A stretch of 64,000 nucleotides of DNA, from assembly GCA_034440575.1 (NCBI GenBank), contig JAOTOL010001637.1:3398501-3462500 (forward strand), given 5' to 3'. Positions 1-12,170 of this stretch are shown here, piece by piece. Positions within the stretch are counted from its first letter, which is position 1. Every line of letters begins with the position of its first letter. The position numbers and the translations under genes were made by a program. Below the pieces are notes generated by a model that did not search any database, was not told where the DNA came from, and worked only from the letters and a program-made list of their open reading frames with translations. The DNA is from Imbricaverruca yamaguchii (taxonomy: Eukaryota; Arthropoda; Thecostraca; Neoverrucidae).

Positions 1-2516
1 GGAAAACACATACACCGAGGAATTTCTGAGACACAAGGATAGGTGCGAGGCACGTCCTCTCGATTTTTCCACCACAGATGTCCTCCAGTACAACGTACCA
101 TTTTCCATTCCCGAATTAACCACAGAAATCAGCACGTTGAAGATCGTGGCAGATGGTCAGGACACTATGCATAATGATATTATAAAACGTTTACCAGCTG
201 CTGCTTTAGAAGCACTTTTCGAAGTCCTAAATGCAATGTGGGCATCGGGCACATTTCCACCTTCATGGCGGGAGGCAATTGTAGTGCCCATACGTGAACA
301 AAATAAATCTGGCACTGATCCACTGCATTACCGTCCAATCTCACTGACTTGCTCCCTGTGTAAACTTTTCGAACAAATGGTGAATGTCCGATTCATGTGG
401 TTTCTAGAACATAACAATCTACTTACTGTGATACAGAGTGGATTCCGAAAACACCGTAGCACAATTTGCCACATTTTAACACTCCGTTGTGCGCTCTGGT
501 TTTATGAAACGCCACCACACAGCAGTAATATTTTTTTTGACATTGACGGCGCATATGACATGGCGTGGCCCCACGGTATCCTGGTGAAGCTACACAATAT
601 GGGAATCAGAGGTCGCATGGGTGCCTTCTTGTCGAATTTTCTATCTTCCAGAACGTTTCGCGTTAGAATAGGAAACTCCCTACCCGGCACTTTTTCACAA
701 GTTAACTGAGTCCCTCAGGGGAGCGTACTGAGCGTAGCATTGTTTGCAATTTAAATCAATGATGTGGGTATCTTGCTGCCGACTTCCGTAGGGAGAGCGC
801 TTTTCGTGGATGATTTCGCCATATGGTCCTCTTCACGCTCTGTGCTCACAGTTGAGAGACAACTCCAGATGGCTGTTCGGAAGGTGCAGGATTGGTGCAA
901 CAAAACCGGTTTCGTAATGTCTACGTCGAAAACCACCGCTATCCACTTCTGTCGCAAACTCTCCTGTACTGTCCCCGTGATTGTGCTCAATGGACGCCAT
1001 ATGCCATTCAAACCAGCTGCCAAGTTTCTGGGTGTGTGGATGGATCGCCGACTGCCATACACCACCCATATCAACGATTTTGCACAGGAATGTGAAAAGC
1101 GACTACAGGTGATGCCTACAGTCTCTAGATGTTCGTATGGAGCAGATAGATCTATCTAGCTTCTTATGTATCGATCGCTCGTGCGTTCTAAAATTGACTA
1201 TGGTTGTTTTATTTATGACGTAGCGTGTGCCACATCCAAGCGTCGCCTTGATATGATCCACAATGTAGCTCTTCGCATCGCTCCTGGAGCCTTTCGCACC
1301 TCACCGGCTGCTAGCGTAATGGTAGAAGTAGACGAGCCACCTCTTGCACTACGCCGTAAGTTATTGGGCGCGAGATACGCATGCAATGTTGCTCAAAACC
1401 GGAACCACCCAGCCTATCGGTGGATATTCTCAAGGACATCAAATGCACGCCACATTACTCGGCGTGGATTACCGTTTTCCACTCGTATGTAATTCTTCGA
1501 GAATGTAATATCCGGCCGCGTTCCATAGCACGTGTAATCACGCTGAGCACTCCCCCTTGGCATGTTGTCCCAGTGAAAACTGTCATGACGCCAACCTGCT
1601 CAAAGAAAGGGTAGGTAAACCCGGAGGAACTCCGAATGTTAGCATTGGAAAAAAATACACGAATATAACGACTTTTCGCGTATTTACACGGACGGCTCAA
1701 GGTTGGTCTCTGGTGTCGGGTGTGCTTACGTATGTCGACAAAGTGTTCGATCTTTTTGTTTACCGTTGCAAACCTCGATTTTTACTGCCGAACTGTATGC
1801 CATTCTACAAGCCCCTCTATTTTATTCAGAAAGACCGGCCCACAAAGTACGTGATTTTCACAGACTGAGTGTGGAGGCACTGAACACATTCACATCCCTC
1901 CAGGCACTGAACATCTTGAACCAGGATAACCGACTTGTTCGGAGGATTATGAAAGTAGTAAAATCCCTGCATGACATCGGAATAATTTTAGTGTTCTGCT
2001 GGATCCTTAGCCATGATGGACTCGCCGGAAACGAAGCTGCTGACAACCGCCAAGCACGCCATTAGCAATGGCCGTGTGGTCCATCTACGGCACCCTCCAA
2101 GATATATATATCCTACTATATTGTCAAGTATACAGTCAGAATGGCAACGATCCTGGAATTCGAAGTGTTTTAAAACCGACACTAAGAAAATGGCTATCCT
2201 CTCACCGAACCAAACGTCGGGAAGAAGTAATACTCTGTCGATTGAAATAGGCCATACCTTTGCAACACATAGTTATATGTTGACCGGTAATAACATACGG
2301 GACGTATGTCCGCGCTGTTCTGACCCGCTTACCGTGTACCATGTTTTAGTTGGCTGTACACTGCTAGATCCTCTACGACGCCAGATTTTAGGATGGTTGA
2401 ACACGACTCTTCTTTACGTATGCTTATAGGGAACGACTCTGAGGCCGTTGCGTCTTGGAATATTTTTAAGTTCATTCGACAACCCTCGCCTCGACGTGAT
2501 ATGCCCCCACCCGTGA
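1..2516 (+). pseudogene. LINE-A ORF2 remnant (RT and RNase H)
   Basis: Decayed coding region of a LINE polyprotein that would copy element RNA at a nicked target. Visible in order: RT fingers (RPISLTCSLCKLFE near 330-375), palm motif A (FFDIDGAYD near 531-557), the catalytic FVDDFAIW motif near 806-829, the thumb, then RNase H with YTDGS near 1684-1698, AELYAI near 1785-1802 and a damaged WIPSHVG-like segment near 2000-2025. The C-terminal CPRC...H knuckle lies near 2308-2350. The reading frame changes several times (near 710-760, 1160, 1490, 1640, 1870 and 2065) and contains stops, so no functional protein is possible. Confidence 0.85.
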
Positions 2517-2626
2517 AGATGGATAGTGAGCTATGATAGCAGCACCGTGGATTGATTACATTTCAGTTATGGGCGCAAAATGACCCTAGATGTCGACGCG
2601 CCCATAAACTCCAATCCATCACCACC
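1..2626 (+). mobile_element. LINE-A relic, 5' part outside window
   Basis: Non-LTR retrotransposon of the lineage called A here (same as 14.6-26.6 kb and 46.6-52.8 kb). The window opens inside ORF2; RT, RNase H and the C-terminal zinc-knuckle region follow, then a 3' UTR with the conserved terminal hairpin at 2568-2606 (9-bp perfect stem TATGGGCGC/GCGCCCATA). The element ends in a CCATCACCACC-like tail near 2622. Directly after it comes the middle of a B-type endonuclease, so this copy may be inserted in the B relic; the left TSD would be outside the window. Classification as I-superfamily-like rests on the RNase H domain after RT and the simple-repeat tail. Confidence 0.85.
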
Positions 2627-2933
2627 GCCCTGTGACGGTATGTCTCCAGGAGACCAAGCTTTCGCCTAACTACACGGTGTCGTTGAGTCGGAACTCGGTA
2701 TTTCGGAAGGATGTGATGACTGGTGCTGTGGCACACGGTGGAGTACTACTGGCGGTCTACAATAGCGTCCCCATGAGAGAGGTAACCCTGCACACTACAC
2801 TCCAGGCGGTTGGCGCTCGAGTGTTTTTTGGCCACCGACCTATCACAGTATGCTCCGTATATCTGCCTCCAGTGAATGTGTTCCCCACCGTGGAACTCGC
2901 CAACGTTGTCTCTGAGCTGCCTCCACCGGTCTT

Positions 2934-3608
<675 letters not shown>

Positions 3609-3670
3609 ACCGGTCTTGCTTTTGGGTGACTTTAGCGCTCACCACTGGAAATATATAGCGCTCATAACTG

Positions 3671-3711
3671 GATATCGTCGCATCCCCACAGCGTGGGGAT
3701 GCGACGATATC
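3671..3711. repeat. Perfect short palindrome (19-bp arms, 3-bp spacer)
   Basis: GATATCGTCGCATCCCCAC, then AGC, then the exact reverse complement. The right arm is native LINE-B sequence (compare 21434-21454); the left arm is an extra inverted copy. A short direct repeat (GCGCTCA..AACTGGA) lies just to the left. The pattern suggests a fold-back replication error inside the relic. Confidence 0.9.
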
Positions 3712-5557
3712 AACACCCGTGGTCGACATCTGGAATCTCTAATCCTTAGCGAAATGCTCTACATTTTAAATATAAGGACACCAACACACTTCTCTACACC
3801 CTCAGAAAGTACTTCTACGTTTGACCTGACCCTGATCAGTCCACAGCTAACTGAGTGCCTCGAGTGGACGGTGGACTCCGATCCATTGGGAGCGATCATG
3901 TCCCAATCTGGTTAAGTTACCTGGACAGCTCAGTTTTAGGCCCGCGCTCGCAGCGATGACATTTTAAGAAAGCGAACTGGGGAGGATTTCAGGAGAAAGC
4001 TAAAGCCGTTTTTCGCGCTGAACCAAGGTCTTTACCACTACCAGTGACCGAATTCACTGCACTTCTGTTGGAATGCGCCTCCTCAAGTATTCCCAGGAAC
4101 TCAGGAATACTAGAATATTTCCTCCACGCACCTCTGTGCCGTGGTGGACGGAGGAATGCCGTGACGCTATTCGTGCTCGAAGACACGCGTTTCGGGCCTT
4201 CAATCGTAGCAGCACCACTACCAACTTACTAGAGTTTAGGCGTGCTCGGGCCCTCGCCCGGCACACTATGCGGGAGGCCAAGCGTGTCTCATGGTGTGAG
4301 TATGTTAGCTCACTCAATCGATCTTCGCCAACCTCATTAGTTTGATCTCGCATCAAGAGTACTTCTGGTCGATTCAGTGCAGGCCCGCTTCCCATATTGA
4401 CGGTGGGTAGCCGTCGGTTGACGCACCCTATTGATGTGTCCAAAGAGATTGGTCGTGCTCTGGCAGACGTTAGCCGCGCCGGCAACGGCGAGCCACAATT
4501 TATGCGCTACAAAGCCCGCTGTGAATCGACTTCGATAGACTTCTCCGCCTCAGAGCGCTGGTCGTACAACGGTTGAAACGGTACTCAGGCTGAAATAGAA
4601 TCAGAAATTAATTCGTTGCTCGGTGTTGCCGAAGGACTCAATGAAGTGCACAATGAGCTGCGGAGACACCTGCCCTCCTCTATGGTGGCGGAGCTTTTAC
4701 GTACCTTTAACCACATATGGACGAATGGCGAATACCCTCCATCGTGGAGTCAAGCTACAGTCATCCTACCCTTGAAATATCGGAAACGCGGCCTGGACCC
4801 CTTAGATTATCGCCCAATACTCTGACGTCTGCATAAGGTAAACTAATGGAGAAACTCGTGAATAGACGCCTGTCCTGGTTCTTAGAAAGATGACATCTTC
4901 GTGAACACGCACTGCGGTTTTCGCAAAAACATGGAGTACCACTGACCATATTTTAACACTGGACACTGAAGTAAGCCTCCCATTTACTAGGAAGCAACAT
5001 CTAGGCGCTGTGGTCTTTGACATAAAAAGGCCTACGACACCAAGTGGCGTAGGGGAATACTGTTCAAGATCTACAAGCACGGAACCTGAGGGTGGCTTGG
5101 CACCTTTTTACAAAACTTCCTAGCAAATCGCTGTATTCGTGTACGAGTCGGTAACTGCCTGTCGGATTGGTTCCAACAGAACGGAGTTCCACAGGGGAAC
5201 GTCCTGAGTGTGACCCTTTTCGGGGTAATGATCAACGATGTTGGGGTCTCACTTCCTGTGATCCTGGGGCGATCCGCCAATGTTCATGATTTCGCCATAT
5301 GGCCATGTGCCTCACGTACACCGCTGATGGAGCGACAGCCACAGCTAGCCTTCAGGTGTTTGGAGAAGTTGGAAATACGAACGGATTCCGTTTCTCTACA
5401 ACGAAGACCATTGCGGTATACTTCTGTCGCCGCCGTCTATGTCCCAATATGAAAATCCTACTCTACGGACAGACGATACCGGTGCAACCGGGAGTGAGAT
5501 TTCTGTGGGCGGAATGTGATACACGCTTGACATACCGACAACATCTTAAAACGCTAC

Positions 5558-7160
5558 CACCCACCCCCCCGACGAGATACCACCTTTCCGTGGTGGGGGA
5601 TTGAGATCTTGCGCAGAATTGCATTAAGAGGCTGCAGGTGATGAGGACTGTCTCCAGGTGCTCGTATGGAGCAGACATAATTATTTTGCTTCTCATGTAC
5701 CGATCGCTCATACGCTCTATAATCGACTATTGATGTTTTATATATGATGGGGCGTGCGTTACAACGAAACGCCGTCTGGACGTCATCCACAATACAGCCC
5801 TTCGTGTTGCCACTGGAGCTTTCCGCACTTCACCGGTCTGTAGCTTAATGGCCGAGACTCATGAACTTCCTCTTGCGTTACGCCGTACACTACTGGGAGC
5901 GAGATACTCATGTAAGGTCGCACAGAACCGGAAGGACCCAGGATACAAATGGATATTTTCAAGACCATCGCCGCCACTCCGTCCACTCAGTAATCAGCGT
6001 GTCATACCTTTTCTGGACGCATAGCCCCGACATTTCGTAAGTGCAACATCAAACCAGGTTCTGTGGCACGCGCTGTCATTCCGAATCTCCCCCTTGGCAG
6101 GTTGTCCCTGACGGACAGACAGACCTTGCTCTGTCCTGCTCAAAGAAGGTGAGTGTCAACCCTGAATAATTCCGCATGTTGGCGTTGGAGAAAATACACC
6201 AGCACCGTTAATTCTCTCGCATATACACGGACGGCTCCAAGTCCTCGTCGAGAGTAGGATGCGCGTGCGTCAGTCGACGCCGTATTGGATACTTCCGCTT
6301 ACCGAAGCAGGCGTCGATTTTTGCTGCTGAACTTTATGCCATTTTGCAAGCTCTTTACTATATACAGGATGACCAGTCCACAAATCACGTTGTTTTTACT
6401 GACTCCTTAAACAATCTGCTCGCAATGACGTCTTTCAGCCCAGATAACAGGCTTGTTCAACGGATTCTCTGCATCGTCAAATCCCAAACTGTTCTCGACA
6501 AAAATATCGTATTCTGCTGGATCCCTAGTCATGTTGGACTTGCTGGAAATGAAGCTGCCGATATGGCCGCCAGGCACGCTACCAGTAATGGCCGTGCAAT
6601 TCGCCTACCTCTTCCGCCAAGAGATAGGTATCCCTCCATTTTATCATATACACGATCTGAATGGCAACGAGCCTGGAATTCGAAGCCCAGTAAACTGAGA
6701 GTAATAAAACCAGAACTAGGATTATGGCAGTCCTCACACCGGACTTCGCGACGAGAGGAAGTGACGCTTTGTCGATTGAGGATAGGGCATACTTTCGTGA
6801 TACACAGCTATATACTGACCGGTGATGACCGACCATTGTGCCCACGGTGTTCTGACCCGCTTACCGTTCATCATGTTTGAATAGGCTGTTTAGCATTAGA
6901 ACCTCTACGACACCAGATTTTAGGACGTGTAAACAACACTGCGTATGTCGCAAAAGGATGATTCTGAGGTGTCGTCTGGGGACATTTTTACCTTCCTTCG
7001 ACAAGCAAATTTTGATGTTATCTATCGCCGTCCCTGAATATTTTATCTTGGTGCCTACTGTAGGAGCACAGTAGTTAGCCTGTAAACACAGTTATGGGCG
7101 CAAAAGGACCATAGTAGTCGACGCGCCCCTAAACCCCAATTCATCATCATCATCATCATT
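5558..7160 (+). mobile_element. LINE-A deletion derivative, 5' leader fused to 3' third
   Basis: A 1.6-kb insertion in the B relic bounded by the 12-bp TSD TTAAAACGCTAC (5546-5557 and 7161-7172). Its first 48 bp are the element's 5' terminal leader (C-run, GACGAGATA, hairpin CCACCTTTCCGTGG, GGGGG). It then jumps at 5606 to the RT thumb region, so roughly 4.7 kb is missing compared with the copy at 46562-52800. The 3' end has the conserved hairpin at 7093-7129 and a (CAT)n tail. This is not simple 5' truncation, because the very 5' end is kept. Confidence 0.85.
5607..7040 (+). pseudogene. LINE-A ORF2 3' part (thumb, RNase H)
   Basis: Begins at a sequence equivalent to 51276 of the full-length copy (CGCAGAA...AAGAGGCTGCAGGTGATG). 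Encodes remnants of the RT thumb, then RNase H: YTDGS near 6223-6237, AELYAI near 6330-6347, FTDSL near 6397-6411 and WIPSHVGLAGNEAAD near 6518-6562. The C-terminal knuckle CPRCSDPL lies near 6839-6862. The stretch 6344-6880 is still open; elsewhere frameshifts and stops break it. Confidence 0.8.
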
Positions 7161-8556
7161 TTAAAACGCTACGGGATAAGTGTGCAAGTACCTTGAATAT
7201 CTTCAAATGTGTGGCTCGTGCGACCTATTGAGCAGACCGGGCATGCAACCTACGGCAATATCCTGACTGCCCAGCTTACGTCCATGTGTTCTCCCGCCGC
7301 ATACCAACGCTGTTTTCAAACGAACAACATACGAGAGCCCGTACTGGGTCCCGTACTGAGTGAGAATGTGGCGATTTTATTTTGTGAGCGGTCTTCGGCT
7401 CCAGGGAGTTCGACGGGCTGAGTGCATTTCAACACCCCCCTGGGAACTAATCACATCGGAAGTGGACATATCCCTCGCCTGCACAAGGAAAGCCAGTATT
7501 ACACCGCATGAATTCAGAGCACTTACCATGGAGCACATTGAATGCTACACTGGATTTGTCGCATACACTGACGGATCCAGAACGGAGACTGCTGTCGGCA
7601 GCGCTTTTATTGCAGGTACTGTGGTTAGAGGTTTTCACTTCCAGTACATGCTTTTGTGTATTCTTCCGAGGTTATTGCAATTCTGAAAGCTCTGTGTTTC
7701 AATGAAGTATCAGACGATCTACCTCACATTATTTTGACGGATTCTTTAAGCAGCCTTTTAGCGATGAGGACACACAATCCACCAAACCCCATTGTACAGG
7801 ACGTTTTAACTCGTCTTACCAGTGTGTACCGGACAGGCAAAAGAGTAGTGCTGAGTTGGATCCCGAATCATGTGGGTATCTCTGGAAATGACCTAGCTGA
7901 TGCTGCTGCAAAACGTGCGGCGCTAGCTCCATGATTACGAAGTCTACCACTTCCTGCCCGTGACCACTTCCGAACAATTTCTGATTCTGTGCTCACAAAG
8001 TGGCAAGGTTCTTAGAATGTAATACCTGATAATTAGTTGAAAGCGATCAAGAATCGCCTCGGTAAATGGAATTCGTGCTCGCGTAGAAAGGGAGATGAGG
8101 TGGCACTGTGTCGCTTGATAATTGGGCATACATATGCCACTCACTCTCGTTTACTAACTGGTAATGATATACCATGTTGCCCCAGATGTCGCGCCCGCTC
8201 ATCGGTGCGTCATGTCCTGCTGTCCTGCCCCGGCTATGAGGAGGAGCGTAGACGTAAGTTTGGTCGTGTTCAGTCATTGTCACTCGGTGAAGTTTTAGGT
8301 AACGACCCGGATATTGTTCGATCGGGACTACTCTTTGATTACCTCGCTGAAGTATCGTTGTCGGTAATATATGCACCGCGTTGAAAATGCTGAGTGTTGC
8401 CATACTTTATTTTATGTAGCCTTCGTTACGTTGACTGATATTCTGCAAGCATAGCTAGCATGCGGGATATATCGACCTATAAGTAAGTTTCATTGTTATT
8501 CCAGCTACATGACCAATGTAGTCGATGCGCCTTAAAGCCCTAAGAACTAACTAACT

Positions 8557-8896
8557 GCATCAGTGAACTGATAAAAGAAATACATGATAATAAAACACAG
8601 CCGAGATGAATGCAATTAAATAACTGCCTTCGTGTTTTTGAAATGATGCTCGGGAGAACACATGACCACACTTCTGCTATGCAGTTGCATACAACTGGGA
8701 TATGCACCATTCACCATATTATTTCCATCTTCGGTACGACAGTTAGAGGATTTTTATTTATATATATAATGCACAAGTGGACATGAATTTGGACACAGTG
8801 CTGTTCCGCCTTCACTTTGGTAGAAGTGTTGGTCAGAGCTGTGGTGATCGGCTCGGGATCTGCAGAGATCTCCGGAGAAGGGGAGGGCTGGTCACG
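8557..8896. other. No gene seen; AT-rich spacer
   Basis: Unique-looking sequence after the LINE-B relic. No convincing reading frame or repeat family was recognised. It lies upstream of the first supported phosphatase exon and is probably intron of that gene. Confidence 0.5.
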
Positions 8897-8969
8897 TTAG
8901 GTCAGGCTAGGTTAGGCTAGGCTAGGCTAGGCTAGGCTAGGCTAGGCTAGGCTAGGCTAGGCTAGGCTA
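8897..8969 (+). repeat. Telomere-like pentamer array (TTAGG/TCAGG/CTAGG)
   Basis: About 14 pentamers in register: TTAGG, TCAGG, CTAGG, TTAGG, then a run of CTAGG. TTAGG is the common arthropod telomere unit, so this may be a diverged interstitial telomeric repeat. A simple microsatellite is the other reading. Confidence 0.75.
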
Positions 8970-8979
8970 TTCATACTGG

Positions 8980-9066
8980 CCTACCTACCCTACCCACCCT
9001 ACCTGCCTACCCTACACTACCTACCTACCTACCTACCTAACTTACTAACTACCTAGCTACCTGCTT
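8980..9066. repeat. Degenerate CTAC/CCTAC-rich simple repeat
   Basis: CTACCTACC, CCTACCCACC and similar tetramer and pentamer units. It follows the CTAGG array after a 10-bp gap and has a similar composition on the opposite strand, so a decayed inverted partner is possible. Confidence 0.8.
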
Positions 9067-10374
9067 AATCCGCAGGGTTAGTATGGTCTGTAACCCTTTT
9101 CAGACCGTTGCATTAGTTAACAGAGTACCCTGCCTGCTGCTGAACTGGTACCCATTCCGATGCTTTTGGCACCCCTCTCTATGCTGTGTCGGTACCCCTA
9201 CCTAGCTGTTTGTGGCGCCCTGTCTGCCGTTGTGCTGTCGGCCCGCCCGCTGCTGAGTTGGTGCTCCGCCCACTGCTGCCTTGGTCCAGTGGGTGGACTG
9301 GAATGTCTGGACGGCGGCCTACCTCTCGGCACTGCCCGGCCTCTTAACGTCGTTTTCCTGCACCGGCCACATTCTCGGTCGCTTATGCCATTCCCCAACG
9401 TCATTGAGCTATTCTAAGCGTGGTTCGCCCTAGAGGCTTTTCCGCATAGCTTTTGCATGTTTTTCGGTGTGCACTTGTACCAATGAACAGCGACAAATGA
9501 CTCAAGGGCTACGCCTGCAACACTTCCTATTGGAACACAGATATCACCGTGATTAATTGCACAATAATGTTGCACGCTTGGGCTGTCCAATACCTGTATT
9601 AGCTAACTGTACAAACCCATCTGTAACCCTGTGCGTTAAATGCAAACGACAGCTTGCCACAGGGACAGATTAAACAGACAGGTGTCCATACATCATGAAA
9701 ATTCCAAGCTTGCCTTACTCCAACGCATCGTAGCTTCTCTTCGCAATATTCCAAACCATAGCCGTTCATTTGCAATTGTTCACGAGTTCCACACGAAGAA
9801 CACTGTGCGTAAGCAGAAGTTCGATGATACCTGTTGTACGCCGAGTAAGGTTGTCCAAGGTCGACCTGTTTTATAATGTCTGCTAACCGCCCCGCCCCTC
9901 CCCCGCACGCACATTTGAAGCCTTTTTGTGAGAGGTTCACGAGATCTGATCACGACGAACACCTGCTCCCGCCCACCACCCGTGCAGACCCATTCTGCAT
10001 GGTGTGGTGGCAGTGCGCCCAGGGGCGTTGCACCTCTGGGCGGTGCTGATGCAGCGCTCCGGCCGTCGGCACGGTGTCAGTATCACATGCTTCATCACCC
10101 AGCGCAGAGTTGGTGGGTTTGACGGCACGAGGACGGTTTTGTGGCGGTGTTTGCTCAGTGTGCCGCTTCTTTTCAGTTTTATTAATGGCGTCCTCTCGTC
10201 TTCCGTGATCAGGCGAGGGGCACCGCGGCGATTTTGTAACATGTGTCAAGTGCTGATACAGTGTCCGGTACGGCTGACCTATCCGTGGCGCCGAAATCGT
10301 ATCCACCGTATGAGGTAGCCACGGTTGAGATGGCGGTCTCCCCTGACTGAGGTGCTCGTGTTCGTGCGGCTCAG
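9067..10374. other. No gene recognised; probable intron
   Basis: GC-moderate sequence with short open frames on both strands, none with a recognisable domain or convincing codon pattern. The FERM domain expected upstream of this gene's PDZ domain was not found here. Confidence 0.5.
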
Positions 10375-10627
10375 CAGTGATGGCAGCTTCCTTGAGCGAC
10401 TGGCGCCGGTGCTGGTGGTGCCGACCGTCGAGCCGCCGACTCAGAAACCGGCGGCGGCCGCCCCGCCGGCCGAGCCGCCGGCCGTCCCGCCGGCCGAGCC
10501 GCCGGCCGAGCCGCGTCCGTTCCAGCCGGCCGTGCCCGGCAAGCTCAGCTACATGGACGACAGCGAGGAGAGTGACAAGGCCGCGCAGGTCACCTCGTCC
10601 AGCAGCAGTCCGGCGGAGCCGGTGTCG
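10375..10627 (+). CDS. PTPN4: Probable PTPN4-like linker exon (Pro/Ala/Glu-rich)
   Basis: A GC-rich open stretch encoding a proline-alanine-glutamate-rich segment (repeated PPAEPPA units near 10454-10510) and then an acidic-serine stretch (YMDDSEESDKA, SSSSSP). In PTPN3/PTPN4 proteins a long, poorly conserved linker joins the FERM and PDZ domains, and this fits that place. The start is uncertain: CAG acceptors occur at 10372-10374 and 10375-10377. The end is taken at TCG|GTGAGC (10627); another donor, CCT|GTACGC, lies near 10671, also phase 0. Both join in frame to the next exon at 11201. The call rests on composition, frame and position rather than on conserved residues. Confidence 0.5.
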
Positions 10628-11200
10628 GTGAGCGCGCCGGTGGCGGCTGTCGACGGCCGCGCGGAGCCTGTACGCGCCAGGAACAGGCTGATACCGTCTG
10701 GTCTGTGCGCCGCGGGCGGTTTGTGCGATTGGTATGCGCTGCTAGTGACACTCGTGTGTAGTGTAGTAGTTGTTTTAAAAACTCTGGTGACTTGATTTCC
10801 AGTCGCGGACAGCACACGAGCCTCTGAAGGTATTTCACGTGACCGACAACTGGCGATGGTTTACCGACATTGATGGGAGATTGAGAAACTATAATCTTAT
10901 CTCGGAAGGCTGCAAGCTGTGTGCAGATCTCTCTCATAATGTCAAATGTATTGTTGGTCAGATTGGTTGCCTGAGATGATCTGGCCCAGCATTCCAGGAG
11001 TTCTGGATATACTGAGCGTACCGACAACATCGAGCTTGTCTATGCTGTGTCTTGTAACTACGTATCATATGGCCCACCCCTGTGTGTATTGTAGCCTGTG
11101 ACAGTGCGACCTATCTTTTCGCACGTGAGCCCTCAGGGCATGTTACCATTTAGCTATTGGCGTCTCAAGTCTGATCACCGCCCCCTATCACTGCAAATAG
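10628..11200 (+). other. Intron before the PDZ exons
   Basis: No gene or repeat family was recognised. It ends in a pyrimidine-rich stretch (CCGCCCCCTATCACTGCAAATAG) that makes a reasonable 3' splice site for the exon at 11201. Confidence 0.55.
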
Positions 11201-11413
11201 TTGACTAAGGCGTTCGGTCGCCGACAGAGCCCTGCGCCGGCGGACAGTCCCACCGGCAGCCAGGTGGTGATCCACATCAAGCCCGACGACGAGGGACGCT
11301 ATGGCTTCAACGTCAAGGGCGGTGCCGAGTCCAGCACACCGGTCACCGTGTCGAAGGTGGCGCCACAGGCGCCGGCCGACCGCACCACGCCGCGGCTCAG
11401 CGAGGGAGACCAG
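11201..11413 (+). CDS. PTPN4: PTPN4-like PDZ domain, first exon
   Basis: Encodes 71 residues including the first half of a PDZ domain: beta-A VVIHIKPDDEGRYGFNVKGG with the GFNVKGG carboxylate-binding loop, then VTVSKVAPQAPAD and LSEGDQ. This matches the PDZ domain that sits between FERM and phosphatase in PTPN3/PTPN4, where it binds C-terminal peptides of partners. The acceptor is taken as AAATAG at 11195-11200; a CAG at 11225-11227 is an alternative. The exon ends at GACCAG|GTACTG, phase 0. Its last 12 bp and the donor are repeated at least four times downstream in a 46-bp array. Confidence 0.9.
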
Positions 11414-11592
11414 GTACTGTCGCCCTGTGGTCAGCAGCGGGATCAGTGAGGGAGACCAGGTACTGTCGCCCTGTGGTCAGCGGCGGGATCAGTGAGGGAG
11501 ACCAGGTACTGCCGCCCTGTGGTCAGCGGCGGGATCAGCGAGGGAGACCAGGTACTGCCGCCCTGTGGTCAGCGGCGGGATCAGCGAGGGAC
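11402..11592 (+). repeat. 46-bp tandem array copying the exon end and 5' splice site
   Basis: Units start at 11402, 11448, 11494, 11540 and, partially, 11586. Each holds GAGGGAGACCAG|GTACTG, that is, the last 12 coding bases of the PDZ exon plus its donor. The first unit is the real exon boundary; the others lie in the intron. Unit length is not a multiple of three, so use of a downstream donor would shift the frame. Confidence 0.95.
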
Positions 11593-11599
11593 CGTGTGC

Positions 11600-11772
11600 C
11601 GCCCGGACGTTGGTAGCTCAGTGGTCAATTAAGCTGAGCGTGTGGGATGCCAGAGGTGCGAGTTCGAATCCCCGCGGTGCTCGACCTTCTTGTCAGAGTG
11701 AGAGACAAGCGACGCCATACGACCTCAGCTGTGGTGTACGTCGTGAAGCCACGCAACCAACCAACCAACCAA
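11600..11772 (+). mobile_element. tRNA-derived SINE with (AACC)n tail
   Basis: tRNA-like head with an A-box-like TAGCTCAGTGG (11613-11623) and a B-box-like GAGTTCGAATCCC (11659-11671), then a non-tRNA body ending in AACCAACCAACC. It interrupts the degenerate 46-bp array, so it inserted after the array formed. A true tRNA gene is rejected because the anticodon arm region does not fold convincingly and a body plus tail follows. Confidence 0.75.
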
Positions 11773-11774
11773 CT

Positions 11775-12170
11775 GTCCCTATGGAATCAGCGAGACGACC
11801 AGGTACTGTCCCTGTGGAATCAACGAGGCGACCTGGTATTGTCCCCGTGGGATCGGCGAGATGACCTGGTATTGACCCCGTTGGACCAGCAAGATGACCT
11901 GGTACTGTCACCGTGAGATTATCGAGGAGATCAAGCACCGCACTGTTGGCGTCCAGCGAGGTTCATGAAGTACTGTACCCCGCCGCCCCAGTAAAGGGTG
12001 TTGGGAACTGTCCCCGTCGGGTCAACGAGGGTGATCATTTACCGCGCTTCGGAGTATCATGCAGCGGCTTAGCTAGGAGACCAGGTACCGTGCTGGACCG
12101 TACCTTGGCCAGGTCAGAGCGTGTCGGGTCAGCCACGCCCGAGTGATAGAGGCCAGGTACTACACAATTT
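11775..12170 (+). repeat. Degenerate continuation of the exon-end array
   Basis: Repeats of the type ATCAGCGAGACGACCAGGTAC-TGTCCC, spaced roughly every 33-46 bp and progressively diverged. At least five CCAGGTAC- or CCTGGTAT-like units are visible between 11801 and 12160. It is the older, decayed part of the array that starts at 11402, split by the SINE. Confidence 0.7.

Noticed and set aside
9160..9417. 85-codon open frame before the gene
   Set aside because: No domain, no splice context and no codon pattern like the true exons.
11600..11680. A real tRNA gene
   Set aside because: A and B boxes are present, but the cloverleaf is poor and a body with an AACC tail follows, as in a SINE. The same reasoning applies to 29872-29940, 30200-30284 and 27850-27910.
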